Under the pieces are notes generated by a model, which did no database searches, was not told the origin of the DNA, and saw only the letters and a program-made list of their open reading frames with translations. A stretch of DNA of 64,000 nt from Endozoicomonas_A sp049275935. GTDB lineage: Bacteria; Pseudomonadota; Gammaproteobacteria; Pseudomonadales; Endozoicomonadaceae. The stretch covers positions 3,162,001 to 3,226,000 of the forward strand of contig NZ_CP184830.1 of the NCBI RefSeq assembly GCF_049275935.1. The letters are read 5' to 3'. Positions 32,324-41,088 of the stretch are shown here, piece after piece. Position numbers and translations under genes: made by a program. Numbering within the stretch: the stretch's first letter is position 1; each line of letters starts with the position of its first letter.

Positions 32324-33694
32324 TCAATAGGCGTTAGGGTTCATAAACCCTTTAAACACGGTACCGATGATAATCCTGATATCCAACCACAGCGACCAGT
32401 TGTTGATGTATTCCAGGTCACACTCCACCCTTCGCTGCATCTTATCCAGTGTATCGGTCTCACCCCTGAAGCCGCGCACCTGGGCCAGACCGGTAATACC
32501 CGGTTTCACTTTATGGCGTTTCATATAGGATTCCACCAGGTCTTTGTAATACTCATTATGAGCCAGGGCATGAGGCCTTGGCCCGACAATGGACATCCGC
32601 CCCTGCAGCACATTAATAAACTGGGGCAGCTCATCCAGACTGGTGCGGCGAATAAAGGCACCGACTTTAGTCACTCGCGGATCACCTTTGGTGGCCTGGG
32701 TTACTTTACCCTCGCCTTCCTTATGTACCTTCATACTGCGGAACTTATACACTTTCACCTGCTTGCCAGAAGCACCGTGACGGTATTGCCTGAAAAACAC
32801 TGGCCCCGGTGACGAAAGCTTCACGGCAATGGCGACACCTATCATCACGGGTGATATCAGCAACAGAATCAGGCTAGCAAACAGAATATCAGACATCCGT
32901 TTAATAAAAGCGTTACTGTTGTCCATGGGGGAGCAACTGATATCCAGGGTAACAAAATCACCGACTTTGGTAATGTTATGGTTTAACAGCGGCAGATCCT
33001 GCAGCCCTGGCATGTAACGAATGTTGGCGGTACTGTGGCGCAGGGTGAACAGCACCGGCTGAAGCAGAGAGTTTTTGTTAAAAGGAATACAAAGCCAGCA
33101 CTCATCAAAGCCTTTATTTTCAGCAAGGTATTCTTGTAGCTCTGCCAGTGCCTGCTCATTATTGTGATGCTCAATCACATGTTGCAAACGGAAACCCAAG
33201 CTGTTGTCTTTGGAAAAATAGGCGCGCATTGCCTCAAAGTTACGGCCTTCGCCAATCACCAGCACATGCCGGGTATTGCGACCGCGCCGTCGAATCGACA
33301 TCAATATGCGATAGAGAACAAAGCGGGTCAGCAGCGCCATGAAAATGCCCCCCACCCCCCAGATCAATAACCAGATTCGGGAATACTGCGCAGAGGTTTT
33401 GGTCAATACCAAAATGGCAAACAACGTCATAAACGACAGAAGCCATGCAGCAAAAACTCTGCTGAGCCGCTCAATGAGTTTACGCCCACGCCACGGCGAG
33501 TAAACATCACACAAAAACGAAAAAACCACGACTAAAAGGGCCTGTATGGCCATCGCATTCACATAATGGGTGGCATGATTCCCAAAACGGATATATTCGG
33601 ACAGCTCAGCACAACCAATTGCGATGGCTATGTCCATAATCACCAGAGAAAAAAGAGGCAGCCGGGAGCGGCCCGATAACAAAGAGGTAGGCAT
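32324..33694 (-). CDS. Polyprenyl glycosylphosphotransferase (WcaJ/WbaP type)
   Basis: Five hydrophobic segments form the N-terminal half, with a CoA-binding-like cytoplasmic domain (VLVIGEGRNFEAMRAYF). The C-terminal catalytic bacterial sugar transferase domain shows KRMSDILFASLILLLISPVM, PGPVFFRQYRHGASGKQVKV, YKFRSMKV and RTSLDELPQFINVLQGRMSI. These are typical. It attaches the first sugar-1-phosphate to undecaprenyl phosphate and so starts repeat-unit synthesis. Length 456 residues is normal. Confidence 0.95.
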   Translation of the reverse strand: MPTSLLSGRSRLPLFSLVIMDIAIAIGCAELSEYIRFGNHATHYVNAMAIQALLVVVFSFLCDVYSPWRGRKLIERLSRVFAAWLLSFMTLFAILVLTKTSAQYSRIWLLIWGVGGIFMALLTRFVLYRILMSIRRRGRNTRHVLVIGEGRNFEAMRAYFSKDNSLGFRLQHVIEHHNNEQALAELQEYLAENKGFDECWLCIPFNKNSLLQPVLFTLRHSTANIRYMPGLQDLPLLNHNITKVGDFVTLDISCSPMDNSNAFIKRMSDILFASLILLLISPVMIGVAIAVKLSSPGPVFFRQYRHGASGKQVKVYKFRSMKVHKEGEGKVTQATKGDPRVTKVGAFIRRTSLDELPQFINVLQGRMSIVGPRPHALAHNEYYKDLVESYMKRHKVKPGITGLAQVRGFRGETDTLDKMQRRVECDLEYINNWSLWLDIRIIIGTVFKGFMNPNAY

Positions 33695-33705
33695 TTACGT
33701 AGACT

Positions 33706-34083
33706 CTATCTTTTTGGAGTACAACTCTTCTTCAGAATTCTCCACTGCGCTACCATAAACGGCAAAGCAGCCAACAACAACCCGATACAGGTTACGAGAA
33801 AATCCAGCGGGTCAAAATTTCGTAGGGGTAAAAAAAACTGCACGCTTTCATCCAGTGCACAGCCAATAATCAACAGTATTAACAACCAGCCCCGTTGCCA
33901 GAATCCTGAGCTGGCCAGATGTGCCAATGCAGAGAGGATAAACGCCATGACAAAATGCATCTGCAAATTGCCGCCCAGAAAATGCTCAATACTGCCCCAG
34001 GCCCATTTGCCATAGCCCAGACTCTTACTGGCGGAAAGAATCACCACAAAGGCCAGCCAGCCAGCCGCTATAATCCGTACCAT
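33706..34083 (-). CDS. VanZ-like membrane protein
   Basis: The 125-residue protein has three to four hydrophobic helices. It includes the VanZ-family features GGNLQMHFVMAFILSALAHL and CALDESVQFFLPLRNFDPLD, followed by FLVTCIG. VanZ-like proteins are common neighbours of envelope polysaccharide genes, but their function here is unknown. It starts 83 bp after phosphomannomutase and ends 11 bp before the glycosylphosphotransferase start. Confidence 0.8.
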   Translation of the reverse strand: MVRIIAAGWLAFVVILSASKSLGYGKWAWGSIEHFLGGNLQMHFVMAFILSALAHLASSGFWQRGWLLILLIIGCALDESVQFFLPLRNFDPLDFLVTCIGLLLAALPFMVAQWRILKKSCTPKR

Positions 34084-34166
34084 TCACAACCCTGTTTATT
34101 GGCGACAAAGGCACAGAGAATGAGTTTTTTAAAAAGAAAAACTCCATGCCTCCGTGTCCAAAACAA

Positions 34167-35549
34167 TCACTGCCGAATCAAACTCAACAGTTCAGATGTT
34201 TTTTCTTCCATCAGCGCCACATCCCCCCGGCTTTCCACATTCAGCCGAATCACTGGCTCAGTGTTAGAAAGGCGCAAGTTAAATCGCCAGTCACCCATGT
34301 CCAGAGAGATACCATCGGTATGGTCCACCGCCACCGCATCCTTTTCATAAATTGCCAGAGTGCGATCAATAGCCGCTTGTGGATTATCCAATGTACTGTT
34401 GATCTCACCAGAGGATGGAAACAGGGCAATCCGCTCGGCCACCAGTTCAGAAAGCTTCTTGTTTTTATGGGACATCAACTCCGCCACCAGTAACCAGGGA
34501 ATCATCCCGGAATCACAGTAGGCAAAGTCACGGAAATAATGGTGCGCGCTCATCTCTCCGCCATAGGCCGCATCTTCTTCCCGCATCCGTTCCTTAATAA
34601 AAGCATGGCCGGTTTTACACAACACTGGCACACCACCGGCACTGGCAACTTGATCAATAGTATTCCAGGTCAATCGGGGGTCATGGATAATTTTCGCACC
34701 GGGATAGTGAGCCAAAAACGCCTCGCCCAACAGCCCGACAATATAATACCCCTCAATAAACTGGCCTTTTTCATCAAACAGGAAGCAACGGTCAAAATCC
34801 CCATCCCAGGCAATGCCCATATCGGCCTTGTGCTCAAGAACCGCATCCACCGTTGCCTGCCGACAGTCGTGTAATAACGGGTTAGGAATGCCATGGGGAA
34901 AGTGACCATCCGGCTCATGGTGAATCTTCACAAACTCCACCGGCACTTCAGATGCCTTAAACCGTTCCTCAATGGCATCAATCACATGCCCGGCAGCGCC
35001 ATTGCCGGCATTGACCACCAGTTTCAGAGGCTTTAGCTCATCCGGTTTGATATACCCCAGAATGTGATCCACATAGGGAGCAAGGTTGCTGATCTGCCGA
35101 TAAGAACCTAATGGGGTATCCGGGGAGCCCGTTCTATTTGGCTCCACAAACACATCTTCAGCCAACCGCTGAATTTCACGCAACCCGGTATCCCCGGAAA
35201 TCGGCTTGCTTTCTTCCCGCACCAGCTTCATCCCGTTGTAGTCTTTCGGGTTATGGCTGGCCGTGACCATAATGCCGCCATCTGCCTTCAGGTGCGATGT
35301 GGCAAAGTAAACCTCTTCAGTGCCACAAAGGCCGATATCAATCACATCCGCCCCGCCTGCCCGAAGACCGTCACTCAGAGCAGCTTTTAACTCAGGCGTA
35401 GACAAGCGAATATCGCCCCCCACCACCATGGTTTTGGGTTTTAGATATTCCGCTGTTGCCCGGCCAATCCGCCAGGCGACAGCTTCATTCAATTCATCAG
35501 GCATGCGGCCACGGATATCGTAAGCCTTGAAACAGTTAAGTGTACTCAT
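34167..35549 (-). CDS. manB: Phosphomannomutase/phosphoglucomutase
   Basis: The 460-residue protein has the four-domain phosphohexomutase layout. The phosphoserine loop is GGIMVTASHNPKDYNGMK, the metal loop IAWDGDFDRCFLFDEKG, the sugar-binding loop GGEMSAHHYFRDF, and the phosphate-binding loop RLSNTEPVIRLNVES. It converts mannose-6-phosphate to mannose-1-phosphate, the substrate for ManC in GDP-mannose synthesis. It begins MSTLNCFKAYDIRGRMPDEL, typical of CpsG/ManB. It is the first gene of this run and faces brnT across 83 bp. Confidence 0.96.
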   Translation of the reverse strand: MSTLNCFKAYDIRGRMPDELNEAVAWRIGRATAEYLKPKTMVVGGDIRLSTPELKAALSDGLRAGGADVIDIGLCGTEEVYFATSHLKADGGIMVTASHNPKDYNGMKLVREESKPISGDTGLREIQRLAEDVFVEPNRTGSPDTPLGSYRQISNLAPYVDHILGYIKPDELKPLKLVVNAGNGAAGHVIDAIEERFKASEVPVEFVKIHHEPDGHFPHGIPNPLLHDCRQATVDAVLEHKADMGIAWDGDFDRCFLFDEKGQFIEGYYIVGLLGEAFLAHYPGAKIIHDPRLTWNTIDQVASAGGVPVLCKTGHAFIKERMREEDAAYGGEMSAHHYFRDFAYCDSGMIPWLLVAELMSHKNKKLSELVAERIALFPSSGEINSTLDNPQAAIDRTLAIYEKDAVAVDHTDGISLDMGDWRFNLRLSNTEPVIRLNVESRGDVALMEEKTSELLSLIRQ

Positions 35550-35594
35550 CTATAACACCAGAAGTGAAAAACAGTATACATTGACATATATTTA

Positions 35595-35624
35595 AGGTGT
35601 CCTGTAGATATATATTGGATACCT
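35595..35624. promoter_or_regulatory. Inverted repeat upstream of brnT
   Basis: AGGTGTCC (35595-35602) and GGATACCT (35617-35624) pair with one mismatch, 9 bp before the brnT ATG, with TTGACA at 35581-35586 as a candidate -35 box. BrnA-type repressors bind such sites; this use is inference. Confidence 0.45.
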
Positions 35625-35632
35625 AAATAATC

Positions 35633-35884
35633 ATGTTTGAGTATGATCCAGCAAAAAGCCTCGGCAACCTGGAAAAACATGGCATTGATTTCGAGCAGGC
35701 CCAGAACCTCTGGCTGGATGAAAATCGAGTGATTATCAAGACCTTGATTTCTGATGAGTCTCTTTTCCTACTCATTGCCAAATACGCTGAGAAGCACTGG
35801 ACTGCCGTATTTACGCCACGTGAAGATAAAAACCGAATTATTTCAGTACGTCGCTCAAGATCCAAAAAGAATAGCCGCTTATGA
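35633..35884 (+). CDS. brnT: BrnT-like ribonuclease toxin
   Basis: The 83-residue product matches the BrnT pattern: FEYDPAKSLGNLEKHGIDFE, then QAQNLWLDENRVIIK, and the C-terminal RIISVRRSRSKK with the basic residues of the RelE-like fold. BrnT inhibits translation and is neutralised by BrnA. It overlaps brnA as ATGA. Confidence 0.92.
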   Translation: MFEYDPAKSLGNLEKHGIDFEQAQNLWLDENRVIIKTLISDESLFLLIAKYAEKHWTAVFTPREDKNRIISVRRSRSKKNSRL

Positions 35885-36114
35885 AAGCCAAAGAATTTGA
35901 CCAGGCCTTTGATGAGGGCCACGACAGCATTGATGAACATATTGACTGGTCCAGCGCTCAGCGTCCCGGCCTGGAAACCCGTCGAATCAATATCGACTTT
36001 CCTGCGTGGATGATCGCCGCGCTCGATCGCGAGGCAGCAAGGCTTGGTATTGCCCGGCAAGCTGTGGTCAAAACCTGGCTGGCCGAAAGACTGGATCAGG
36101 GAAGGCGGAGTTAG
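35881..36114 (+). CDS. brnA: BrnA-like antitoxin
   Basis: The 77-residue product has an acidic N-terminus (AKEFDQAFDEGHDSIDEHID) that binds the toxin and a ribbon-helix-helix C-terminus (TRRINIDFPAWMIAALDREA, then RLGIARQAVVKTWLAERL). It represses the operon. The ISAs1 element at 36116 inserted so that CGGAGTTAGT, which includes the stop codon, was duplicated; the protein is unchanged. Confidence 0.92.
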   Translation: MKAKEFDQAFDEGHDSIDEHIDWSSAQRPGLETRRINIDFPAWMIAALDREAARLGIARQAVVKTWLAERLDQGRRS

Positions 36115-36115
36115 T

Positions 36116-37377
36116 TAGGGAAAAATCATGAAACCCCACACCCAGCAAGGACTTCAGACAGGTATTGTGTGTTCATGGCTGCCTTTTTCTGTTTACGCTT
36201 TAAGCCTGCTTTAAAGGTTTTGGTATTGTTCAACATATTCACTGCCATATGTCGAAAACCTGTGAGCATTTCAGCGGCATTGCCCCTTCTGATTCGACAA
36301 TCATCTTCTCGCATTGCAACATCCATTTTCCAATGGAGTTTATTTTCGATCGCCCAATGCTCTCTTGCAGCATGTGAAAATTCTTCTGCTGTTAACTTCG
36401 CAGAGGAGATATAATAACGGACACTGATATCATCAGCATTGAACACTTTATCTTCCATTCTTGCAGAGAAAATAATCCCGAGTGTTTTCATTCCTTTCCA
36501 ATCAAAAGAAAAATTAACGAACTCATCAAAGGTATCACTTACAATGTGAAGGCGTGTTTCCATTCTACCATGGCTTTTCTCTTCGATTCTGAAAGTATCA
36601 CCATTCCATTGATTCACTTTTTCAACAGAGAAATGTTTCTCAAATGCTTCATAAAGCTTACCCTGGTTGCCTTTTACCGCTAACAAATAATCAGCGCCTT
36701 TATCAACGATTTTCTTGGCAATATCCCTCTGACACCCCATGGCGTCTATAGTGATGAGGCAGCCACGGATTTCCAGGAGATCGAGCAATTCAGGTATGGC
36801 GGTAATCTCGTTACTTTTATCATTAATTTTAATTTGACCAAGAACCAATTCGTTTGCAGTCGCAAATGCACTCACCATGTGAATTGCACCTTTGTCCTTG
36901 CCTTTATCGTAAGAGCCTCTTGCTGTTTTTCCATCAATTGCAATGATCTCACCATTGGTTGTCTGGTGACAGGCTTGCATCCACTCAATAAAGCATTTCT
37001 GGAATTGCTTTGGGTTAATAGCAGCAACTACTCTGGAAATTGTATGATGTGAAGGAATACCGTATCCAAATTCACCATACTTTTTTAACCATTGCAGTCT
37101 TTCATTGCCGAAGTCTTCAATTTCTTCCCAGCCTTCACAACCTGCAATGACAGCACAGATGGTTAAGAGCAGAATATCAGCAAGTTTATGATCTACTTTC
37201 CATTGCTGACGTGCGTCATAAATGACAGATAGCCTATTCATTAAATCAAATGCATTCATTTCCAGAACATCCAAATCTTTTTTGTATAAGACAATGGATG
37301 TGTATTTTACTCTATAGGTAGAAATCCTTATAGCCATTGAGCCCAGTGGCTTCGGGGGCTTTCATGATTTTTCCCTA
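36116..37377 (-). mobile_element. ISAs1-family element copy 1, with 10-bp target duplication
   Basis: The 1262-bp element has ends TAGGGAAAAATCATGAAA and TTTCATGATTTTTCCCTA. CGGAGTTAGT flanks it at 36106-36115 and 37378-37387, a 10-bp duplication. It separates brnTA from the HTH gene at 37388 that originally followed directly. Confidence 0.95.
36126..37337 (-). CDS. ISAs1-family transposase (copy 1)
   Basis: The 403-residue protein shows the ISAs1 features: an N-terminal DDE_Tnp_1_assoc region (KVDHKLADILLLTICAVIAG, then CEGWEEIEDFG) and a DDE core with EIIAIDGKTARGSYD (first Asp), GCLITIDAMGCQRDIA (second Asp), and REHWAIENKLHWKMDVAMRE (Glu). A start at M27 (37259, MNAFDLMNRLSVIYD) fits the family length better. 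The copies at 57220-58431 and 61808-63019 encode an identical protein. Confidence 0.95.
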   Translation of the reverse strand: MAIRISTYRVKYTSIVLYKKDLDVLEMNAFDLMNRLSVIYDARQQWKVDHKLADILLLTICAVIAGCEGWEEIEDFGNERLQWLKKYGEFGYGIPSHHTISRVVAAINPKQFQKCFIEWMQACHQTTNGEIIAIDGKTARGSYDKGKDKGAIHMVSAFATANELVLGQIKINDKSNEITAIPELLDLLEIRGCLITIDAMGCQRDIAKKIVDKGADYLLAVKGNQGKLYEAFEKHFSVEKVNQWNGDTFRIEEKSHGRMETRLHIVSDTFDEFVNFSFDWKGMKTLGIIFSARMEDKVFNADDISVRYYISSAKLTAEEFSHAAREHWAIENKLHWKMDVAMREDDCRIRRGNAAEMLTGFRHMAVNMLNNTKTFKAGLKRKQKKAAMNTQYLSEVLAGCGVS

Positions 37378-37387
37378 CGGAGTTAGT

Positions 37388-37648
37388 ATGTCATCAGCAC
37401 GGGATTTCAAACAGACACTACAAGCCCGGGCGGAACGAGACCCTGATTTTGCCTGTGCTCTTCTGGACGAAGCCGTAACCCTGTTCCTTAACGGTGAGCC
37501 CGATGCCGCCCGAATGGTTCTGAGGGATCTGGTGAATGCCACGGTCGGTTTCGAGCAGCTGGCGAATACTACCCAAAAATCCGGCAAAAGCCTGCATCGA
37601 ATGTTGTCGGGCAAAGGAAGCTCTGAAAATTCTGGACAGACTGGATGA
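37388..37648 (+). CDS. HTH antitoxin-like regulator, third gene of the brnTA operon, C-terminus altered
   Basis: From MSSARDFKQTLQARAERDPD (86 residues) the protein follows a family of small XRE-like regulators: FACALLDEAVTLFLNGEPDA, then RMVLRDLVNATVGFEQLA and TGK-like KSGKSLHRMLS. After HRMLSGKGSSENSGQTG it ends early, where the family usually continues with another helix, so it looks truncated. Its ATG lay 4 bp after the brnA stop before ISAs1 inserted. Confidence 0.6.
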   Translation: MSSARDFKQTLQARAERDPDFACALLDEAVTLFLNGEPDAARMVLRDLVNATVGFEQLANTTQKSGKSLHRMLSGKGSSENSGQTG

Positions 37649-37787
37649 CCAGTCATGAAAGAATCGGGAATAAGTGTTGCTGGTAAACTAATTGCTCGGA
37701 CTTTAATTCTGCAGAATCGCTGTAACAGCATTTGCGGACACCATCCAGATTTACCAGCTCACCTCCAATTTCTTGCGATGACAGCGC

Positions 37788-37843
37788 TATTCCCAGGGGT
37801 TTTGAACCCGGCCAGTCAAGGGAAAAATTCACTAACTCATCGA
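37788..37843. repeat. Short diverged ISAs1-like remnant
   Basis: About 55 bp here (GGCCAGTCAAGGGAAAAATT, then CACTAACTCATCGAAA) resemble the ISAs1 interior segment CCAATCAAAAGAAAAATTAA. The remaining sequence of the 254-bp gap holds nothing I recognise. Confidence 0.4.
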
Positions 37844-37902
37844 AATGCCAATTTCTTTTTGTGTGCTACGCTGATCCCTCAGCCACCTTTCAGGAGTAAA
37901 GC

Positions 37903-38130
37903 ATGAGCTTGAGAAATCACCGAACGTCTGACACAGAACTTGACCATATCCGAGACACCCTGACGGGTAGGGTCGCATATGCCAGCGATACCCGTGGCGA
38001 AATGCTCCGGAGGTTTGATCATCAGGATAGAGAAATTGCTGCATTGAAATCGGATGTCACAGTCCTGAAGGAAGATGTTGGGGAAATCAAAGGAACGTTA
38101 AAAATCATACTATCCCGACTTCCCGGCTAA
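37903..38130 (+). CDS. Small coiled-coil protein
   Basis: The 75-residue product is hydrophilic and helical; RRFDHQDREIAALKSDVTVL and KEDVGEIKGTLKIIL form a heptad-like coiled coil. AGGAG precedes the ATG at good distance. The upstream stretch TTTTTGTGTGCTACGCTGAT resembles that before the coiled-coil gene at 58941 (TTTTATTGTCTGCTATGCTC), hinting at a shared promoter type. Function is unknown. Confidence 0.6.
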   Translation: MSLRNHRTSDTELDHIRDTLTGRVAYASDTRGEMLRRFDHQDREIAALKSDVTVLKEDVGEIKGTLKIILSRLPG

Positions 38131-38196
38131 AACTTTATACGGCTAACGACTTTCAAAAAGAAAACCTTGTCCCAGAATTTTTCTTTAGGTTTTCTT

Positions 38197-38532
38197 TTAG
38201 AAGTTTTTCAGCTCTGAAAAAGACAATACACTCTTTTTCAGTAAATCTGGATGAGTACGAAAGTAATTATCCTGTTTATTTATCAAATTTTGATCAATAT
38301 CAGTTGGAGTCTTAAATGATGCTCTGTCGAAGCTTTTTCCATTAAAAAATAATGTTGCAAAACGGTTATCACTCTGGCCATTAAAAACCAAAAGGTCAAA
38401 TACGACAACGCCACAATAATCAATAGAATTAAGCTCAGCACTCAATGCTTTTAAATGTTGCATAGGATGATATCCAGCAATAGCAGTAATCACTGCTATT
38501 TCCGAGTTATCGACCTTGCGAAATTTAATCAT
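38197..38532 (-). CDS. rnlB: RnlB-like antitoxin
   Basis: The 111-residue product resembles E. coli RnlB: CGVVVFDLLVFNGQSDNRFA corresponds to ILFDLLCANGPEWNRFV, and the end NYFRTHPDLLKKSVLSFSEL to LRNHPEYLEASVLSPDDV. RnlB binds RnlA and blocks its ribonuclease activity. The gene follows rnlA by 4 bp, as in the known operon. Confidence 0.85.
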   Translation of the reverse strand: MIKFRKVDNSEIAVITAIAGYHPMQHLKALSAELNSIDYCGVVVFDLLVFNGQSDNRFATLFFNGKSFDRASFKTPTDIDQNLINKQDNYFRTHPDLLKKSVLSFSELKNF

Positions 38533-38536
38533 TTTA

Positions 38537-39625
38537 TTATTGCAACCTGTATAAGTTATTGATTAACTTGTAACAATCCTTGCTTAGCTCTATAGCTTTC
38601 TCGAGCGTATCAATTTTCCTGCTTGCGTCCGTGAAGTCTTCCATATGAAATAAGGTGTGCCGGTGCTTCCTGAAAAACGCATAGGTTCTTTCAAATGCCT
38701 TTACCCTATCGACTGATCCAATGCGATCCTTGAACTCTTTTTTTAGCGCTACATTCTCACCTACAACTGAGAAGAAAGCTCCAAAACCAGACTTTTCATC
38801 ACCAGGATACATCCCACAATCGCATAGCATAGATCTTAATACCCCCTCTAATGCTCTCAGGTCAGGAAACAACAGCATGGAGTACTCAGGCAGCTTAGGA
38901 GATGCAAGTTTCACACAGCAGCCCGCAACTAACAACTCCTTGATGGTTTTGGATAAATATTCAAACGAGTCAGTCAGTTGATTTTTAAGATAGTCTTGGG
39001 CCAATTCAGCTCTTACTATCTGGGCTGTATTTTCTTCTGTCCGGCTTAAAACTGCCTGCAAGCCAGCCAGATCAAGCAACTCAGTAAGCAAATAAATTAA
39101 TCGCCTGTATGAAAACAGCGGTTTCCCTTGTATTGCTAACAAGTTACTGGTTTTAAAGTGAGTAACTGTAATCGTGTCCTGATGCTGAAGACTGGTGATC
39201 TTGAACACTTTACGTACATCGTTCTCTTGATCAATAGATATTTCAAACTCATTAGCACCATTATCCAAAAAGCAGTTGTTAACCTCTTCTATGACGGGCT
39301 CAATATCATCAGCATAAATGCCTTTTAGAGTGTAGTTAACTGTAAGAAACTCATGAGGATCTATTGTTTCCAAGAGAAAATTAGCAAGCTTTGCACCGAG
39401 TTCTTGGTTTTTACCAAGCTTGTGATTAATACTTGTGGTTCCATCATTATTCAAATGTAGATCGATGATAGCATCATCTACTCCGACATAACCTATCTTA
39501 ATCCTTTTTCTCTTGTTGCCGACAATTTGATTTGCTCTTAAGCTTAAGGAGTTGGATTCTGCAAATTCCTCAATATAACTATCAATCGACTCTCTTTTTA
39601 AATTCAGACTTTTGTAGTTGCTCAT
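38537..39625 (-). CDS. rnlA: RnlA-like ribonuclease toxin (anti-phage TA system)
   Basis: I chose MSNYKSLNLKRESID at 39625 (362 residues; E. coli RnlA is about 357) because GGAG lies 9 bases upstream; the frame is open to 39694. Matches to RnlA include SLGQELADHL-like ELGAKLANFLLETIDPHEF, LAIQGKPLFSYRRLIY, CVKLASPKLPEYSMLLFPDL, RALEGVLRSML, and HTLFHMEDFTDASR. The C-terminal HEPN-type domain carries RKHRHTLFH. In E. coli RnlA degrades mRNA after T4 infection when host RnlB is lost. Confidence 0.9.
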   Translation of the reverse strand: MSNYKSLNLKRESIDSYIEEFAESNSLSLRANQIVGNKRKRIKIGYVGVDDAIIDLHLNNDGTTSINHKLGKNQELGAKLANFLLETIDPHEFLTVNYTLKGIYADDIEPVIEEVNNCFLDNGANEFEISIDQENDVRKVFKITSLQHQDTITVTHFKTSNLLAIQGKPLFSYRRLIYLLTELLDLAGLQAVLSRTEENTAQIVRAELAQDYLKNQLTDSFEYLSKTIKELLVAGCCVKLASPKLPEYSMLLFPDLRALEGVLRSMLCDCGMYPGDEKSGFGAFFSVVGENVALKKEFKDRIGSVDRVKAFERTYAFFRKHRHTLFHMEDFTDASRKIDTLEKAIELSKDCYKLINNLYRLQ

Positions 39626-39810
39626 TGCCGATAACTCCAATAAGGCGCTAGTTTTTTCACAACTTAATAGAAAGGAACGGCAAAAGTTTAGCAACCCTTT
39701 CTGAAATAGTGAGGAAAGTTTAACTAATAACCAAAAACGATGACCTCCTGATTATCAGTTTTTTTCACTGCATAGATCCGGCTGACCATACCGGCACAAA
39801 CCATCACACT

Positions 39811-40002
39811 CTACCGTAAGTGACCACAAACCGCACAATATCAACCTCCGCAAGACACTCCCCGCTCTGTGCTCAAAGTCAAAAATGTATGACTAGAATT
39901 GCTGGTTATGTACAAAGAAAGACCAGACCCCGGCTTCTTTTCACCCAGACACCCCGCTATGAACCTCGATCAGTTCAAGGTCAAATTTGCCAGTATCACT
40001 TA
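39811..40002 (-). pseudogene. Two short remnants of the manC 3' end
   Basis: CTACCGTAAGTGACCACAAA with CCGCACAATATCAACCTCCG (39811-39861), and ACCCAGACACCCCGCTATGA with CAGTTCAAGGTCAAATTTGC (39949-39991), each match the last codons of manC at 41934-42030 with substitutions. They are two overlapping pieces of the same gene end. The rest of 39626-40101 holds no gene. Confidence 0.75.
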
Positions 40003-40101
40003 AAGAGGGCCAACAAGTATAACAGGATTAAATCACGTCAATAAGCAAGCCTCTTGTTCTCTGAATCTGCTATTTTGTACAAAATTTACGTAAAAAACGA
40101 G

Positions 40102-40338
40102 ATGACTATGGAACAGATCAATATCAGTGAACTACGAGCCAACCTGTTGAGCTATCTAAAAAAAGCTCAGTCAGGTCAACCAGTTACGGTCACTTCCAAT
40201 GGCGAAGCGCTGGTCACCATTGCCTCACCGGTCGCCCTGAGACAATCAGCCCGTAAAGCCCTGAACGAGCTGGCGTCAAAAGCACGGGCCAATGATCTCA
40301 CGGAATGCACCAATGAGCCATGGAAAGCCATGCAATGA
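40102..40338 (+). CDS. Phd/YefM-like antitoxin
   Basis: From MTMEQINISELRANLLSYLK (78 residues) the protein shows the Phd/YefM N-terminal fold, then KAQSGQPVTVTSNGEALVTI and an antitoxin tail. Such proteins repress their operon and block a partner toxin. The stop overlaps the next start (ATGATC). The usual partner would be a PIN or RelE-type toxin, but the next gene is another small antitoxin-like protein. Confidence 0.8.
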   Translation: MTMEQINISELRANLLSYLKKAQSGQPVTVTSNGEALVTIASPVALRQSARKALNELASKARANDLTECTNEPWKAMQ

Positions 40339-40529
40339 TCATTCTCGATTTAAAAAAAGGTTCAGAGTTAATGATATCCATGACTCCTTCTGGAGAAATC
40401 ATCCTGCAGGTACCTGACAAAAAAGTAAGACCAAGTATTGATGAGATATTTGATCGCTTCCAGCCTTCTCTGGAGCCTGTGGAATTTGAAGCATTACTGG
40501 AAGATAACCGTTCGGAGATCAACCAGTGA
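40335..40529 (+). CDS. Small antitoxin-like protein preceding a truncated PIN toxin
   Basis: The 64-residue product (MIILDLKKGSELMISMTPSG, then EIILQVPDKKVRPSIDEIFD) has a beta-rich start and an acidic C-terminus, as antitoxins do. MIILD is also how many PIN toxins begin, so the first codons may be a fusion left by recombination between two TA modules. Its stop overlaps the GTG of the truncated PIN frame at 40526. Confidence 0.5.
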   Translation: MIILDLKKGSELMISMTPSGEIILQVPDKKVRPSIDEIFDRFQPSLEPVEFEALLEDNRSEINQ

Positions 40530-40633
40530 AACGAGTATTCCCTGATACCTGCATCCTGATTGACGCGTCCAACAGAAACAGCGAAGTTTGTAGCTGGTCA
40601 AGATCATTTTCCGCTTTTTCGGGCAGCGGTTAG
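40526..40633 (+). pseudogene. PIN-domain toxin, truncated after about 20 residues
   Basis: The frame begins VKRVFPDTCILIDASNRNSE, with the first catalytic Asp of VapC-type PIN ribonucleases (PDTCILID). It then leaves the family and stops after 35 codons. The antitoxin-toxin overlap (GTGA) is preserved. The protein lacks all later catalytic residues. Confidence 0.75.
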
Positions 40634-40726
40634 CGCTAACATTTGCCCTGTGTACAATCTGTGCCTACAGATAGTATTACTATTGCAACGTAGTTATACA
40701 TAAAGAGATACATAAAGAGGTGCGAT

Positions 40727-40975
40727 GTGCATAAATTAACGGCCAAGAGGCAAGTGACTATTCCTCAAAGCATCTGCCAAAAGCTCGGGCTAAAACCAGG
40801 TGACTTTATACAGGTTTTCGAGCTTGACGGTGTGGCACATTTGGTAAAAATGAACTCCGATGATCTCTCTGGCACCATCAAATTATCCGCTGATCCCCAT
40901 CTGCCCCTGACGCCAGAGAACACCAAAAAAGCCATCAAAGGCAAAGCCGCCAGAAAATTCCGGGACAAACAATGA
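40727..40975 (+). CDS. AbrB/MazE-type antitoxin (VapB-like)
   Basis: The 82-residue product has the swapped-hairpin AbrB fold: HKLTAKRQVTIPQSICQKLG, then LKPGDFIQVFELDGVAHLV. The C-terminal tail is for toxin binding. The GTG start is preceded by AGAGG. The stop overlaps the next ATG (ATGA), which opens a truncated PIN toxin. Confidence 0.85.
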   Translation: MHKLTAKRQVTIPQSICQKLGLKPGDFIQVFELDGVAHLVKMNSDDLSGTIKLSADPHLPLTPENTKKAIKGKAARKFRDKQ

Positions 40976-41037
40976 CTGCTGTGGCTACCAATGTGCTGTT
41001 GCGCTGTGGCTCGCAACACATTGAACAGCCCGCATAA
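40972..41037 (+). pseudogene. VapC-like PIN toxin, truncated after about 12 residues
   Basis: MTAVATNVLLRC matches the VapC start MxAVDTNVLxRL, except that the first catalytic Asp is Ala. The sequence then departs and stops at codon 22. It keeps the ATGA overlap with the antitoxin. Confidence 0.75.
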
Positions 41038-41088
41038 AATCTTTTTTCTTTTTCGAGAATCCTTCGTTAACAGGTCTATCTCGAGTTC

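Noticed and set aside
39820..40044. Plus-strand open frame of 74 codons
   Set aside because: It is the antisense reading of two manC 3' remnants.
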